From positions 26,336,283 to 26,400,282 of the forward strand of contig NC_063156.1 of NCBI RefSeq assembly GCF_020921035.1: a DNA stretch of 64,000 nt. The letters run 5' to 3'. This document shows, in pieces, positions 10,050 to 24,869 of the stretch. A program made the translations under genes and the position numbers. This DNA is from Rhodamnia argentea. Taxonomy: Eukaryota > Streptophyta > Magnoliopsida > Myrtales > Myrtaceae. Numbering within the stretch: the first letter of the stretch is position 1; every line of letters begins with the position of its first letter. The notes under the pieces were generated by a model. It saw nothing but the letters and a program-made list of their open reading frames with translations, did no database searches and had not been told where the DNA came from.

Positions 10050-11041
10050 CTAGTCGTTTCTATTTAAAAAAATGTGTTTATTAATTAGTCCAATTGCATG
10101 TAACCAATTATCTAACTTATTAGAGATTCTTGTTGGAAATAAGTTGGAGAGTGATTTCTAGTTGGTCCCAACTTTTAGTGATGCCTTGTCTAAAGGTGGG
10201 AAAATTGGAGAAAAAAGTTAAATAAGGTGAAAAACATATCAGTCACAAAGGAATTGTGGTAGCTTTCACAAAAAACACATTTTAGTGGGTACCAACGAAG
10301 ATTTCTTTGCCTTTAGGGGCCAAAGGTAAAAAGGCATGCACAGCATGTCCTGGCCAATAAAATCAGGTTCTTTATCGTGAGGGGTCACTTTAGCAATCTA
10401 TCATCCCTTCCCTCCCCTCCTTTCTCTTTTTATTTTTTTCTTTTACAAAAATGATACATAACAAAGGTATAAAAAAAGAAAAAGCAAAGAAAACGATATG
10501 TATTTACTACAAAATTCCCAAGAATAGCTTGAGCTAAAATATTTCGGTCCGATGCATTTTCAGAGCATTTTGCTTCTCGTGCCATTTCGTTTATCTCGAA
10601 AAACTCATTAGGTGCTTTCAAAATATCACATTGTGGTCTCAAAGCTATTAACGAAAAAGTCCACAGCTCGCGATGCTCCACAACTTACATTAGGCGGACC
10701 GCCGCCTAATCTTTCGAGCGTACCTAATAATGGGAAAATTTTGGGGAGTCAAGAGAAATTGAAAGAGATGAAAAGAAAAACCCCAGCAATATTCCTGCAA
10801 AACATGCAGACATTACATAATATTGACCTTTCCGTAGCAAACCCTAATGAAAAGAGAAGAAAGCAAGACTGTTTGAACTGAAGCGTTCCTACCTTAAAAA
10901 GCACATCCATAAAACCCTAAACTTCTCTCTCCACATTCCATTATTCTCCGACCATCCCCCAACTATACGTATAAACTTCTACAACACTTTATTTCCCTCA
11001 AACAAAAACTTTCCCCCTAGCAAATTCACATGTTAATTACT
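10050..11041. other. Intergenic DNA, no gene seen
   Basis: AT-rich DNA downstream of the metal-binding protein gene. Open frames at 10430-10681 (minus) and 10612-10881 (plus) overlap each other, have skewed composition and match nothing. The stretch nearest 11041 should contain the 3' UTR of the neighbouring gene. Confidence 0.5.
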
Positions 11042-12035
11042 TCACACGATTGAGCATCCGCCGTCGTGGTCGTCGTAATCGTGATCGTCGTCGACGTAGG
11101 TTTTGATCGGATCAGACGGTGGAGGGAGAGCGTACGCCGACCCGGGATGAGAGTACGAATACGCATGCGTTGGAGTGGCGCCATAGTAGTACGAGGTGCT
11201 AGGGCTAGGGTAGGCCGCATTGTAGCTCGTCCCATGGATCTGCGGCGTATAGTAGATCGACGGGAAGGGGTTCATGCTCACCGAGCCTGTAATCGGTGGA
11301 GCGAATCCTGAGCTCGTCCCTGGAGTGTTGCCCGTGGCTGCCCCATCGCCCGTGTCGCCATCGTTCTTCTTTTTCCCTTTCTTCTTTTTCTTCTTCTTCT
11401 TGCCGCCGGTTCCGGCAGCTCCAGCCTCCTTGTTCGCACCGCCCGTCTCCTTGTTTTCCGACGCATCGTTCTCTCCATCGTCGTCGCCATCGTCATCCTC
11501 ACTTTCAACTCCATTTGCATCTTTGGAAGCCTCTTCACCGGCGTCATCAGAATCTTTGGGCTTTTCTTGCTTGTTGTCCTTGTTCTTGGACTTGCCGGAG
11601 GATTTTTTCTCCTTCTGATCGGGCCAGAGCTCAGCCTGTTTCCCTGATTTGGTCAGCTTCTTGATCAGCGTCTCGGAATCGACATCGCCTGTCACCTCGA
11701 CCTTGTGCTGTTGCGAATCCACGCTTATCGTGAATACACCTGAGGGAGAGAAGAAATTCTTCCATATTGTTTAGCGAGGACCCTTTCCTCCTGCAGAAGC
11801 TAGAAACATGTAAGTAACAAACACTGTACCATCGATGCTGTGAAGAACTCTCTTGACTTTTCTGCTGCAGCCTTCACAGTGGATTGGGACCTTCAACGTC
11901 CATGTCTGCATCAAACCGGTAGAGACGAAGAGATTCAAACGACAATGTTCACCGGAAAATACCGTTCGAAGAATGGAATTAGGATACCTGGTATTTTAAG
12001 GCTCCTGGCATGCCATCCCCTCCTTTGGCTGCCAT
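11042..12035 (-). CDS. Heavy-metal-associated isoprenylated plant protein (HIPP)
   Basis: Three exons: 11988-12035, 11830-11905 and 11042-11739, giving 273 residues with all phases consistent. Residues 17-82 form a single HMA domain. It starts TWTLKVPIHCEGCSRKVKRV, with the metal-binding pair Cys26 and Cys29, and ends AELWP. A long hydrophilic linker follows: Lys/Ser-rich, then an Asp/Glu run, then a Lys run, then a Pro/Ser/Tyr-rich tail. The last four residues, CSIV, are a prenylation (CaaX) motif, so the protein is probably lipid-anchored after farnesylation or geranylgeranylation. HIPPs bind metals such as Cu, Zn or Cd and act as metallochaperones or stress-signalling proteins; which metal is used here cannot be read from sequence. 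Several long open frames on the plus strand are shadows of the low-complexity linker. Confidence 0.93.
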
Positions 12036-12068
12036 CTTTTGTTCTTGTGCTGTGGACTTTCACGTGTG

Positions 12069-12069
<1 letters not shown>

Positions 12070-12099
<30 letters not shown>
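12070..12099. repeat. (GA)n microsatellite in the HIPP 5' leader
   Basis: Perfect (GA)15 beginning 35 bases upstream of the HIPP start codon, so it reads as (CT)n in the transcript leader. A (GAA)n run follows at about 12118-12134. CT-rich leaders are common in plant genes. Confidence 0.85.
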
Positions 12100-12101
<2 letters not shown>

Positions 12102-12139
12102 GAGCTCTGCAAGCTTAAGAAGAAGAAGAAGAAGATGGT

Positions 12140-15100
12140 GAGGAGGTAATTAAAAGGAGAGGGGGAGAGAGACATTTCTAAAATATCCAAAAAGAGAAGG
12201 CGTAAGAGAAGGACGTATAACAAAGGCATATACCACCAGAGCAACTGACCATTAATATTATAGGCCGATGCTGATATATTCATTCATTTATTATTTATTT
12301 ATTTTTTCAGGTAAAGAAAAAGTCTTTGTGTGAACCTGTCTCATTGAGTGCCAGTGGTATGGATTCGGATCCATTTGATGCAAAGTCTCTCGTAGTTGAT
12401 TGATTATAGGCCGTCGAGTCGTCAAGCATTTCCTCATGTTGACTCCCTTAAGAAATCATGCGATGTATAATCGTAAACGCGACTCCCATCAGATTTCTTA
12501 TGTAGGCCTTTCTCTGCTTATAAGATTAAAATTTTGAATTGGACCTTCTAATCAAATTTAGACAAAAGTAATCTTCTATACTTATGTTTCAGTTTATATA
12601 AATAGGTGAATCAATTTCACCTGTTGGTCTTTTGTCGATAATTCCTCTTCTCCAATGGTCTATCGATAGGGCAATTGTATATGGTCCGCGTCGAGCTTAA
12701 ACTAGATGAATTTTTTTGGTCCTTGGCCTTGACCTTGACCTTCTTTTGAGTGATTTCTTCTTGGCCTAGTTTTGAATGTTCCTTCTTCTTTTTGTCAAAT
12801 AAAAAGGAGTGGAGATGACAATCCTATGGATGGGAATCTTCTCTATGGTTCTCTTGACCTTTGTGATATAATGATAACATTGGTTAACAATGCTTTTATA
12901 CCGAAGACGAGCTAATAGCAGTTTGATTAAACACATGGCATTGCAATGAGAAAAACATAAGACCAACTCTATCGAAGTAGATCAACATAACCACAACCAC
13001 AACCATTAAATGTGTAGGCATTACAGCCGAACCCTCATGATCAAAATGACTACGATATATGATGTTGACCTATGTAGGCTGAATTTATGTAGGAACTTCT
13101 TTCGAACACCAACTTGTGAGATTGACTAGTGCACTCGGGGATCAAAACATTTTTTTTTTTTTTTTTTGGAGGGGGGCATTGTCATTGATATCAATTTTTT
13201 TTTTTTAAGTAGAAAGAGAAGATATACAAATCACACTTTGATAGATTTTCTCGCAGACTTCTTGAACAGTCCAGAGGAATCATTCCTTACCATGTGTCTT
13301 AGAACTTGCCTAATTCTTATGATTCTTAATCATACCAGTCAAATTAACAAAGATGGTCTCAAGAACTGGCAGGTTCTGAGAGCAAAATGATTGATCAAAG
13401 ACCGGGGTCAACTCAGTTAAAACATAGCCAAGAGGTTTTTGCTTTACAACTTCAGAAAAGTATCTCAGCCAGCACTGATCTCACACGTTTCGATTGGCAA
13501 TAGCCTGGCGCGTGCTGTTGCTGGTCTTTTCTTCTGTACTTTTTCCAGCCATTGAACATAAATATGATAGCTTTATGAGAGTGCCCCCATTTGCTTTGGC
13601 TTCACTTTCTTGACGAGATTTGGCACCAAAAATCTAAAGAACAATCATCACATGAAGCCAAAATATATCAGTACTTGCATCAAATGAAAAGAGGAAATGA
13701 AGATGGCAATAATGATCTTTTCGCTCCCACTTTCAAAGATTAAAGGGCATCGACTTGACAGCAAATCTAAAGCCAATCATCGTTTTTTTTCCCTTCTCCG
13801 CTAAGGAACTTGTTCACGGACTGAGCATTGTTGACCCATGAAGACAATGTAACAACAATACATGGTTCTACTCATGAATCTCGATAGGATCATGCTTTTT
13901 AGCACCTTAGAGCGAAAACAGCATCCAGCCAAACAAGGTAATTGCACAATCAGATTGCTGCATAGCCTACCAAATTTCTTTGCTAGGTTTGCCAATGATG
14001 TAAACAACAGCATACAATAGATGGCACAATCAAATGAATGACCGATGTGGTTGGAGATGAGTAGCAATTTCTCCGTGTAAATAGCGAACCTAATAAAAAG
14101 CGCATAAAATAGAGGATTACGACTGCATCACTCGTGTCATCGTTCTGCTCTGGACGGAGAAGAGAGTCCAAGAAGTAACAAATGAGCAAGTAAAATGTTT
14201 CCCAAATCATGAAAAGGGTAGAACTTAGGAAGTGAGATAACTTCGATAGGGTAATTTGTTCTTAACTTTTCACAAACAAATTACCATCGAGGCAAGTTAT
14301 GCCGTTTCATGAAAGTATTGAGGTGAAAAGTGCTTATTGAAATAAAATCCTACACCTAATGCATTGGAAAATATCTGACTTGACTTAATTAGACGGCATT
14401 AAAATTACATGCGGAATCATACAAGTGTAATTAATTTACACTACTTTATAAGACCAAGTTCGTACTGCACTGTTATAATAAACAAGAATGCTTTCCTCTA
14501 ACAACGAACAAAGCTCTGCTTGTGGTTGCCAGGACAAGCTGTCCTGGAAAGAAAACTAAAAGTATGAACATAGACAAAGAAGACAACGAACGTATTTGAG
14601 AATGGAAAAGACAACAATTGTCACTGATTCAGAATAATTAAACTACTCATTGCTTTTCACTTTTAGTGGCACTAACAGAGTTAAATAATACGATAACTGA
14701 CATGAAAAGAAGATATTGCAGTTGAACCTATCTTAATCAAACTTTTAATGCTAAATTAATTGGGTAATTTTATCTTTTTCACTTACTAGAGATAGCCATT
14801 AGTCATCTTGATTAAAGGAAAAGATATAGGGATATTAGTGCATTCCACATACACAATGACGTGGACTTGATTCTAATTGGGGTGATGAACCATTCCAAAA
14901 TATTTCCTCAATCAAGAAAAAGCTTCAAATAAACAATGAACGCAGATACATCTCTTTGACAATCAACAAAGACTTATATATACCCCCAAACACCTATTTC
15001 AAACAGTCTAATTACTATTAAAGCCGCCTATTAAGTTTATTTCCAGGAGTTGATTGAGTTCTTACACAAAATTCTGGTTCCATGAAACACCTAGTAGATA

Positions 15101-15651
15101 TAGCCATCAATCTGTGAGAGGTTTGGAGCCGCAACATTCGGGGTGACTTAATCAGCACCTCCGACAGAACAGAAATCAAGCAATGAAATGCCCAGTCAAA
15201 GGGTCGACACAAATCTATGACAGGATCTGGCAACAAGTGAAACTTGTGAACAGAGTGGAGATGTAAACTTGAGTAGATTGATCAGAGGCAACAACAGTGT
15301 CCAAGATTTATGAGATATGTCTATGATTATTTCCTGACAGAGAAAGTCACTGGAAAATAATAAGCAAGCCACGAGTACTATCACGTATGAGTCCAATATA
15401 TCAGCGTATTAATGTGTGTATGCTGCTGTCCTGACAGATAACATGTGCATCTTGTTTATAATGAAGATGTGATATCATCAAACGAAAAAAGAGGCAAAAC
15501 TAATGGGAACTCCTGAAAAAGTTCAATTCTAAATGAGACAATTTTTTCTTGAGTTATTTGCTTTAGCACCAAAAACATTTGCAATAATTTCTGATATTAG
15601 ATAGCGATTGACACGTTGGACATTCTATAGTAGCTTGAATAAGAATCACCT
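12140..15651. other. Long intergenic stretch with no supported gene
   Basis: About 3.5 kb of AT-rich DNA. It holds a poly(T) tract at 13150-13167 and another near 13195, and several frames of 60-90 codons that lack codon bias or any recognisable motif. I see no RNA gene and no clearly bounded repeat. The last few hundred bases should include the 3' UTR of the CoA kinase gene. Confidence 0.5.
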
Positions 15652-17495
<1,844 letters not shown>

Positions 17496-18499
17496 CTAGT
17501 TATAGGATCAAACTCTTAGAAAAGTCGGGACACAATCTGTATACTACAAACCAGAAAAAAAAAGGTATATTTGTCAATCTCACTTCATTATCAAAATCAC
17601 CATAAACACGTAAACCTTAAACGGTACAGCCTCAACATACACTTAATCTCATAAAAAAAAGTCGGTTAGGTAGGCAACTATAAACATTGAATATGACTTT
17701 TAATAAGAACCACCAAGATCAATTATTAAAGAGAAATGCAGCATTCATTTGCCTGTTCATCTAAACCAAAAAGCTTTGATTTTCTGTATGTTTATTGACA
17801 ATCAGCAGACCAATATAACGTAGACACACAGACTTAAATGTGGGATAATAGCAGAAAGAGGGGCTGCCAATCCATGATGCGGTAGTGAGACCACAGACAT
17901 ATCTCATTTCACCGCAACCGCTCTATGTTATAATGGGGTTAAAAATACAAAAAACACAAAACAAAACAAAACAAAACGAGGATGTTATCATGCTAACTTG
18001 AGCTGCTTCAATTACAGCTTCAAAACTCCTATTTGAACAGCATCTGGAGTCCAATTATTCGCTGCTCTCTAAATTTCCACGGAAGATTCTAGCATTATCT
18101 TCAATTCTTCAATATACTTTCAAAATAATTCAAAGACCCGAATCCAAGCAATGTCAGGAAACCTTTTGGCTCTCCGGACATGATCTGAATTTCGTCATTG
18201 AATTTAGTTCCAAAGAGCGGGATATTTATCTACACTTATGGGTCAAAGCTAACCAAGGAAACAATAAGTTGTCGTGAACCAAGAAGGAATCGGAAAATCT
18301 TAACATTCCAAACAGAATTTGCAAAATCAACGTCAAACATCAAATGTTTGGGGATTTCGCCCCCACAGGAACTCAAACTATCAAAAGGGACGACATTCTT
18401 GATAATGCCGAGCTAAAATCTGCAAGATACGAGAGATTGCAAAGCTTATCTGAGTCGGATATAACCAAATCAGGAAAAAGGGAAAGCAAAACAAAAGGG

Positions 18500-18930
18500 A
18501 TTACGGTCACCTGCAAGTTCAAAGGTCTCAAAGGAGAAGACTTGGGAGAAGACGAGGGTTGGGGAGTGGTGGAGAGTCAAAGCCTAAAGGGCAAGCACGC
18601 ACGCATTCGATAATTGAAATAAACCAGACGTGGATCGGCGACGGCGAAGAGAGCGATGGCAACGGGACTCGAGAGGAGGGAGACACGGCGACAGCGACGG
18701 TGGTGGACGCCGGCGCGGCTGAGAGACGGAGGTATATACGAAACTGGTGGTGGCCAAAGACAGTTCGCTGCCGATGGCGTCGCGGCGAGACGACGAACCT
18801 GGGGGTGAGGCTCGCCGGCGCCTCTGGGTGGGTGTTTCTCCGTTGCCTTGCTCTGGCTCACTGAGGCCATTTGGTGAAGATCGAGGGAAAGGAGAGACGG
18901 GGACTCGGATTCGGACATGGGCCGGGCTCC
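18500..18930 (-). promoter_or_regulatory. Probable promoter and 5' leader region of the dephospho-CoA kinase gene
   Basis: A CpG-rich island in AT-rich surroundings, about 1 kb upstream of the COAE start codon. On the minus strand it carries a donor-like site (TTGCAG|GTGACC) near 18510 that would fit the end of a non-coding first exon. Open frames here on both strands (18559-18918) resemble no protein, so a leader or promoter role is more likely. There is no direct evidence of the transcription start. Confidence 0.35.
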
Positions 18931-19289
18931 GTTGGTACCGTATTAAGCCACAATGGGCCTAACGGTCGGCCCCAAAGGCCCGTGGCAATTAAATAGGCAT
19001 TTTCTATTATCCACATAGATATTGTATTGTAATTCCTTCATTAAGGGTTATCTCTAAAATTAACATTATGTACAAAGTTACAAACGAAGTCAGGATTTAG
19101 GCGAAGGTGAGATAAATTCATCGACGGAAATATGGAGTTAATAAACATTTTAGCATAAAAAACTTGAATAAACTTACACGCGCTAAAGAGTATTTTGCTC
19201 ATTAATAAGTTTAAAAAAAAAATACAAATCTCGCATAAATTTTTTGTATATTTTCTCAAGCTTTCCTTATTTTATTCTTGGTCTAAAGT

Positions 19290-19641
19290 AAAGGTGGAAT
19301 TCTCTTTGTCTTAAACCTTTTACTTTTGGCCAATTAAATCCATTCGATCAATTTTGATTGGAAATCCTTGATGTAAACACCGACCATCCCATGTGGAAAA
19401 ACATTTTTTTTCTTTGTTTTCCTGTTATTTTCTCAGTGGCCAGCGAGGGCCTGACGACTCTTGCCTATCGCTGAGAAAAGAATGAAAAAAATAATATTAA
19501 AAATTACCACGTAGGATGGTTGACATCTATATTAACAATTTCTAGCAAAAAATTGGCCAAACTTAATTGGTCAAAGGTGAATATGTTTAGGATTCAATTG
19601 TCAAAATTAAATAGATTTAAGATTTTTTGAATAATTTTCCC
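19290..19641. mobile_element. Inverted-repeat element, family A, copy 4
   Basis: The right end, TTTAAGATTTTTTGAATAATTTTCCC, and internal phrases (ATTGGCCAAA, TGGTTGACATC, CATGTGG) match family A. The left arm (CTTAAACCTTTTACTTTTGGCC onward) is degraded. No target duplication is visible, so this is an old copy. Confidence 0.5.
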
Positions 19642-22270
19642 AATTCCAAACCATCAAACGGTTCCACAAAGGCTAGCATGCATCATCCAAACGCTCCTAT
19701 CTCCCCTCCACCACACACCACCACACACCATCACTGTCAACCACCAACTCCGCCATGATCTTCACTGCAATCGACTCTCCTCTCAATTGCCATCGTCGAC
19801 CCTTTCCCTCATCACAAGACGCCCGATCCGGGTCATGGCAATGAGCTTAGATCTAGCGTCGCCATGGCCATAAGACACCGTATTTGATGTGGCTGTGGCG
19901 AGAATAATTACATTTTATATCTCTATTTGTTTCACGAAAAATAACTTCGAAGAAAATATCGTTTGAATTTTTGGCTTCATGGAAGAAAAGTTAGCTATGG
20001 AAAATATTTTCCACTCATAAAAAAAATACATACAAGAAAAGAGGAAAACATTTTTCCTCATCTTTCCTCCCTTCATTCATCCACATTCCTTTTCTCGTTA
20101 ACTAATTTTAAAAAAATATGTCTAATTTTTTAAATATATTTTCATGTGTGCTATTTTTAATTTTTTTTAAATTTTTAATATTTTTTCCCTTCTTCTTCTA
20201 ACGGTTATAGGCCACGGGCAAGGGATGAGCATCCTTAGCCTCTAGCAAGACTCCACCTCCCCATATCCGGCGTTCGAGGCTCGGGTGAGCTTGCCTGAGG
20301 TCGGGGGATCGAGCTCGCCATCCTCGAGAGAAGCTTGACCTTGCTCGTGGCTGTAGCCGTGGCCCGCGATCGGCAAAAGTAGAAAGAAAAAAAAAGACAA
20401 AGACAAAGAATAAAAAAAAATAAAAATACATGTAAAAAATTATTTAAAAAAGAAAAAAAACTATTGAAATATTTTGATTTTTTTATAATGCAAAAATTGT
20501 CCACATTGGCTCTGGCCAAGACTCTAGGTCGTAGTCAGCAATTTTCAACTAAATGACGACTAGGAAATCAAATGGAATTTTCCATACCAAATGGGGGACA
20601 ATATTTTTTAATTGATTTTCAGGTTTTAGCTAAATACCGAGAAATTTTGAAAAATATTTTAAAAAATATTATATATATATATATATTTTTTTTGCGGAAA
20701 AAAACGCAGCGGACGACAAACTTTGTCTTATTTTCGTGCGAAAGTCAATAATCGCTGTCTAAAACGTGGGAAACTTCATAAAGAAGAACAAACGGGTTCT
20801 AAAGGAACCCACCTCTTTGTCTTTCCCTCCATGGGTCTCTGTCGGCTCATAAAAAGAGTGGACTGTCACGTGATTTGGCAGAAAAGGATTAAAAAAATTC
20901 TCCCTTTTTATTTCGATAAAGCAATTATTAAAAAAAAATTTGCGTATCAAGTGAAAGGAAAAAAAAATTAGTTTTTAATTAGAAAAAAATGACATAAATA
21001 GCTCATAAACTTTGATTTAAGATACAATGTCTTCCCTCAAGTTTTAATTTTTTCAATATGATTCCCGAAGTATTGATATACGTCCAATCCGATCCCTAAA
21101 TTATATAAAAATATTAAATGTTGTATTTGCGTTAGTTCAAGTTTAATGGAATCTATATACTAATGCGTCTTTTAATAAGTTAAATTTAGACGATGGACAA
21201 AAAAAAAAAAAAAAGTTACGCGCTCATCACCCCACGTAAGATATAATAATTCATGTTATCAAATAACGATGAACATATTAGCCTTACTTTTTTTTTTCAT
21301 TTTCCAAAGCCAAAGTACAAAAAAGATGGACGCATTGACTCGTGATTTTCAAAAATCAAACACAACATACAATAATTCATGTCACTAAATAACATTTTGA
21401 TTTGTTATTTCGAACGGATGAGAATGACCACATTGAACATTTATCAATAATTCATAGATCGGATCGAATGAATTAAAAAATTCAAATAATACATTGCAAG
21501 TTTTGGCCAAAATCTATAGGCCATTTGTGTCAATTTTTTGTCTGCTTATATCTTCCCGGACGTGTGAAAATTGATGTTCAAGCGAAATGATCCGAAGGTT
21601 ATTCAATTCTTGTTCTGCAGATTTGACTGGCAAGCAGCAACACGTGCAGCGCGAAATTTGCTTCTGCACATACCCAGCGCTTCCCCTCTTTTTTCCCCTG
21701 TTTCTCAGTAGTACGGTGACTGTTAACTGTTGCTTTCTCTGACTTTGCAAGTATGAATCTTGCAGCTGATAATGCGGCCATGGCACCTGCAGGGAAGAGA
21801 CTTAGAGAGAGAGAGACAAGAGAGAGAGTCGACATAGTCTTATTTACTTTCCCCCGTCGTCCTTTCCGGTGAGTCGCCGCCGCCGCAGCAAAGTGCGCCT
21901 GCCGCCAGCGACGAACCCTCGTCGACCCACCTTCAACTGCGATCGTTGCGGCCACTGATCGCTGAAAGTTTTGGTCTTGAGAAGTTCTGCCCGACCAAAT
22001 TTGGAAATTTCTTTTGTCGAATGGCCGAATTATTTGGTTTGCATGAGCCCACGGTCGAACTACTTTCTGGCGACCAAAGTTTGATGTTTGTTCTTGTTGC
22101 CGAAAGGGATTGATCGAGAGGGGTTTGCTCTCAGGTCATTCTTGGCGACCAACGTTTGCAAGCTTGATCGAAAATGGATTTAGGGAATAAGTTCAGACAA
22201 ACACCTTCTCATTAGCCTATAACACTACACTGAATCAAAAGCAAAAGCACACATTTTTGCACGACATCCA

Positions 22271-22292
22271 TTTCTCTCTCTCTCTCTCTCTC
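22271..22292. repeat. (CT)n microsatellite in the GST 3' region
   Basis: About 11 CT dinucleotides, 18 bases beyond the GST stop codon, so probably inside the 3' UTR. Confidence 0.8.
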
Positions 22293-22309
22293 GTCTTCTC
22301 TACTCCACT

Positions 22310-23198
22310 TCACTTCTTATCCTCGCCGAACTTCATGCCCTCGGCCACCTTCTTGAAAGCCGCCCGCCCGGCCATTTCCTCCCACCACGCCTTCACGCGG
22401 GCACGGCCGGCCACCGCCTCCGCCGCCCATGGCGTCTTCATGAAGTAGAACATGTAGGGGAAGTGGTGCAGGTCGGCGAGGGAGAAGAAGTCGCCGGCGA
22501 GGAACTTGGCCTTGGCCAGCCTCGCCTCGTACACGTCGAGAACCCCGGCGAGCTTCGCGAGTTGTTCTTCGATGAGGGCCTGGTCCGGCGCCTTGCCCTG
22601 GAGCGGGGCCACGAAGTGCTGGTATATGATCGGCGACATCACTGGCTGGAAGTTGTGGGACTCGACCTCGACCCACACGCGGACGGCGATGGACTCTTCG
22701 GGGCTGCCGGAGCGGAGGAGGTCATCGGTGCCGGGGGCGTTGTACTTCTTGGATATGTACTCCGTGATCGCTCTCGATTCTGATACGATCATTTCATTTT
22801 CCCGGAAAACAAGAGAAACGAGAGAGGGTAAGTAAGACCGCAAACTAGCCAAATACAGCGAGCTTGAGCACAAAAAACTGACCGAAAATGGTGAGATCGC
22901 CATCTTCCAGGACCGGAACCTTCCCGAAAGGCTGCAACCAGAGCAGAAGAAGAGCAAATGATCAACAGAAATAACCCAGAAAGAGAGGACAAACTAAGCA
23001 GCAACACAGTAGAGAGTCGATGAGAGTCATCGCCAAGTCTTTTCTCTGTACATTCTTGGCGAGGAAATCCGGCGCCTTCTGCTCGCCGGCGAACATGTTG
23101 ACCGGGACGAGCTCGAACTCGACCCCTTTCTCGTAGAGGCACGCCATCACCCTCACCGTGCACGACGACATCGGGTGCCCGTACAGCTTCACTCCCAT
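22310..23198 (-). CDS. Phi-class glutathione S-transferase (GSTF)
   Basis: Three exons (23052-23198, 22883-22931, 22310-22779) encode 221 residues, the usual phi-class length and intron pattern. The N-terminal thioredoxin-like domain starts MGVKLYGHPMSSCTVRVMAC, where a serine of the SSC segment is the expected catalytic residue activating glutathione. It includes NPFGKVPVLEDGDLTIF across exon 2 and then ESRAITEYI, the glutathione-binding Glu-Ser pair. The C-terminal helical domain carries FFSLADLHHFPYMFYF and ends KFGEDKK. The enzyme conjugates glutathione to electrophiles and may bind flavonoids or act as a peroxidase; it should be cytosolic. A TATA box lies 89 bases upstream of the ATG. 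An alternative frame extending 5' from exon 3 (to 22957) simply reads through the introns. Confidence 0.96.
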
Positions 23199-23286
23199 TT
23201 TTTCCTCTTACACTTCGCTAGAGAGAGGAGAGAGAGGGGTGATTTCGGAGCGAAGAAGACGAAGAAGAGCGAGGAGCGACAAGGGC

Positions 23287-23295
23287 TTTTATATA
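23287..23295 (-). promoter_or_regulatory. TATA box of the GSTF gene
   Basis: Minus strand CACGTATATAAAAGC: a strong TATA box with a CACGTA core directly next to it. It lies 89-97 bases upstream of the start codon. Confidence 0.65.
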
Positions 23296-23823
23296 CGTGG
23301 GGAGAGGAGTGGTTGGATTGGAGTGCTTTCAGACGCTAACTTGCTTGTACAGACACGATGCATGTGAAGAGCTGGACCTTTTTACAGTGGCACACATGCA
23401 AACACTTATATGCCGTCCTGCAAAACTTTCTGACCGCGACAAGGATTGGACCGATCCCATCGTTTGTCCTCCTTTTCACATTATGCATTACTTCGTCGGT
23501 ACAAATACAACTTTTACGTTGTTCCTCCTGGGTTATCAGATGAATACACCGAAGTTTCGTTTGAACCGATATTAACTCGTTTCGCTCGGCTGACAAATGA
23601 AGTCCGGGAAGGGCTGCACTGAACATTTACCGACGGTTTCAATGGCCGCATCGAGCAAATTAAGAAAGTCTAGGGATCATTTGTGTTATTGGTGTTGTTA
23701 TTGGTGGGCCGGCTGAAAGTTAGTATGGTCTTGACCACGTCTCGAGCTTACTTTTTAGACTCGAAAGTGATTGGTAAGCACCATAGTACTTAATGAAATC
23801 ATAGGATTAGATGGAAAATAAGT

Positions 23824-23827
<4 letters not shown>

Positions 23828-23868
<41 letters not shown>
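23828..23868. repeat. (GA)n microsatellite
   Basis: About 20 perfect AG dinucleotides in intergenic DNA upstream of the GST promoter. Likely length-polymorphic. Confidence 0.9.
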
Positions 23869-23871
<3 letters not shown>

Positions 23872-24257
23872 GAGTAGGTAGTTAGCAGGTTGCATGTTGT
23901 TTCTAAACCTACCACACGCCATGCGATGATGATGAAAGTGATGGCTTCACAAATTACTCTCGGCCTCTCTAATGGAGATTAGAGTTGATGATTAATGATT
24001 ATCTACCACGGGGGGCTTAATTAATTTTAGTCGGAATTAACAACTTTGTCCTTTCACTTTTCCCTAAAGACCCCAACCCATTTTTTGTGCTTTGTGGGAA
24101 AAATGGAGTTACCCTTTTTCGTCCTCTTCACGAAAGAGTCCCACCTCCTTTCTTATTATTGAAAAACTGTCAACCGGGGATCCTCTTGCTTGACTTTTAA
24201 GGGGTGTGAACGGCCTCATAAGAGAGCGAGAAGATTAGCAAAAGATGTTCGTCGAGG

Positions 24258-24568
24258 GGTATATTACCAAACAGTCGCAAATCTGTAGTGAGGAAGCCAA
24301 TTTGGTCCTAAACTAAGCATGCGCACGAGAATCTAATATAGTTCTTCCCATCAATTTTTACCGAAAGTCGTCGACGTGGCTTCTCGTCGTCGCCGACCCT
24401 CCTATGTGGTATTAGATTGATGCGTCAGCGATTTCCAGCGGCAATCACTCGCAAAAGACTACATTGAAATTTTTATACAAAAGCTTATAACTACATTGGC
24501 AAGATGAAAAAAAAATTTAGGATTTGATTGATACCCCTATAATAAGTTTATGACCGAATAAAAACAAT
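24258..24568. mobile_element. Inverted-repeat element, family A, copy 5
   Basis: The left arm is GGGTATATTACCAAACAGTC and then ...CCAATTTGGTCCTAAAC. The right arm, ...TAATAAGTTTATGACCGAA followed by TAAAAACAATC, is its degenerate complement. The inner phrases CCGACCCTCCTATGTGG and CATTGGCAAGATG fit the family. The ends are too worn to show a target duplication. Confidence 0.5.
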
Positions 24569-24613
24569 CTTTAGTTTCATCTTTCAATGCCCTCATTTCT
24601 CTTTTATTCCTTT

Positions 24614-24858
24614 TGTTAAGGATATCTAGATATATCCTAGAGATATTTATGATATTTTGTCTAGTTCTACGTATCATTCGGGATTATGCACATATCTCCT
24701 CTAATATTGCATATCCTTGATTGATATGATATTTCTATTTATTCGATTTATTTAGATAGTGATCTCATAAAACATGTAAATAGGTTGATATAATCTTCAT
24801 TATCATAGATCGAAATGTACAAAATTTCTCGTATGCTTAGTTTCAACTCCTTTTAACA
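24614..24858. mobile_element. Possible solo LTR fossil (copia-like)
   Basis: A 245-bp AT-rich segment that begins TGTTAAGG and ends TTTTAACA, the inverted TG...CA ends of an LTR. A TTCATTATCATAGATC-like stretch near its end resembles the terminal part of plant copia LTRs. No target duplication and no internal region are seen, so it would be an old, isolated LTR. Confidence 0.25.
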
Positions 24859-24869
24859 ACATGTCGAGC

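Larger units (their letters stand above)
18960..22300. other. Repeat-rich intergenic region
   Basis: Apart from the family A copy at 19290-19641, this holds a mosaic at about 19915-20690. There, family D-type phrases (CTCTATTTGTTTCACGAAAA, GGAAAACATTTTTCC) surround a GC-rich core at 20205-20375 with A-rich flanks. The frames in that core match nothing. The rest is AT-rich without recognisable content, including short TA and poly(A) runs at 20670-20690 and 21198-21214. Confidence 0.4.

Noticed and set aside
11066-11664. Several Ser/Arg-rich frames on the plus strand
   Set aside because: They are antisense shadows of the low-complexity linker of the HIPP gene.
18559-18918. Overlapping frames of 101 and 113 codons on opposite strands
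   Set aside because: They lie in a GC-rich leader or promoter zone upstream of the CoA kinase gene; neither resembles a protein.
22463-22835. Two plus-strand frames of just over 100 codons
   Set aside because: Antisense shadows of GST exon 3.
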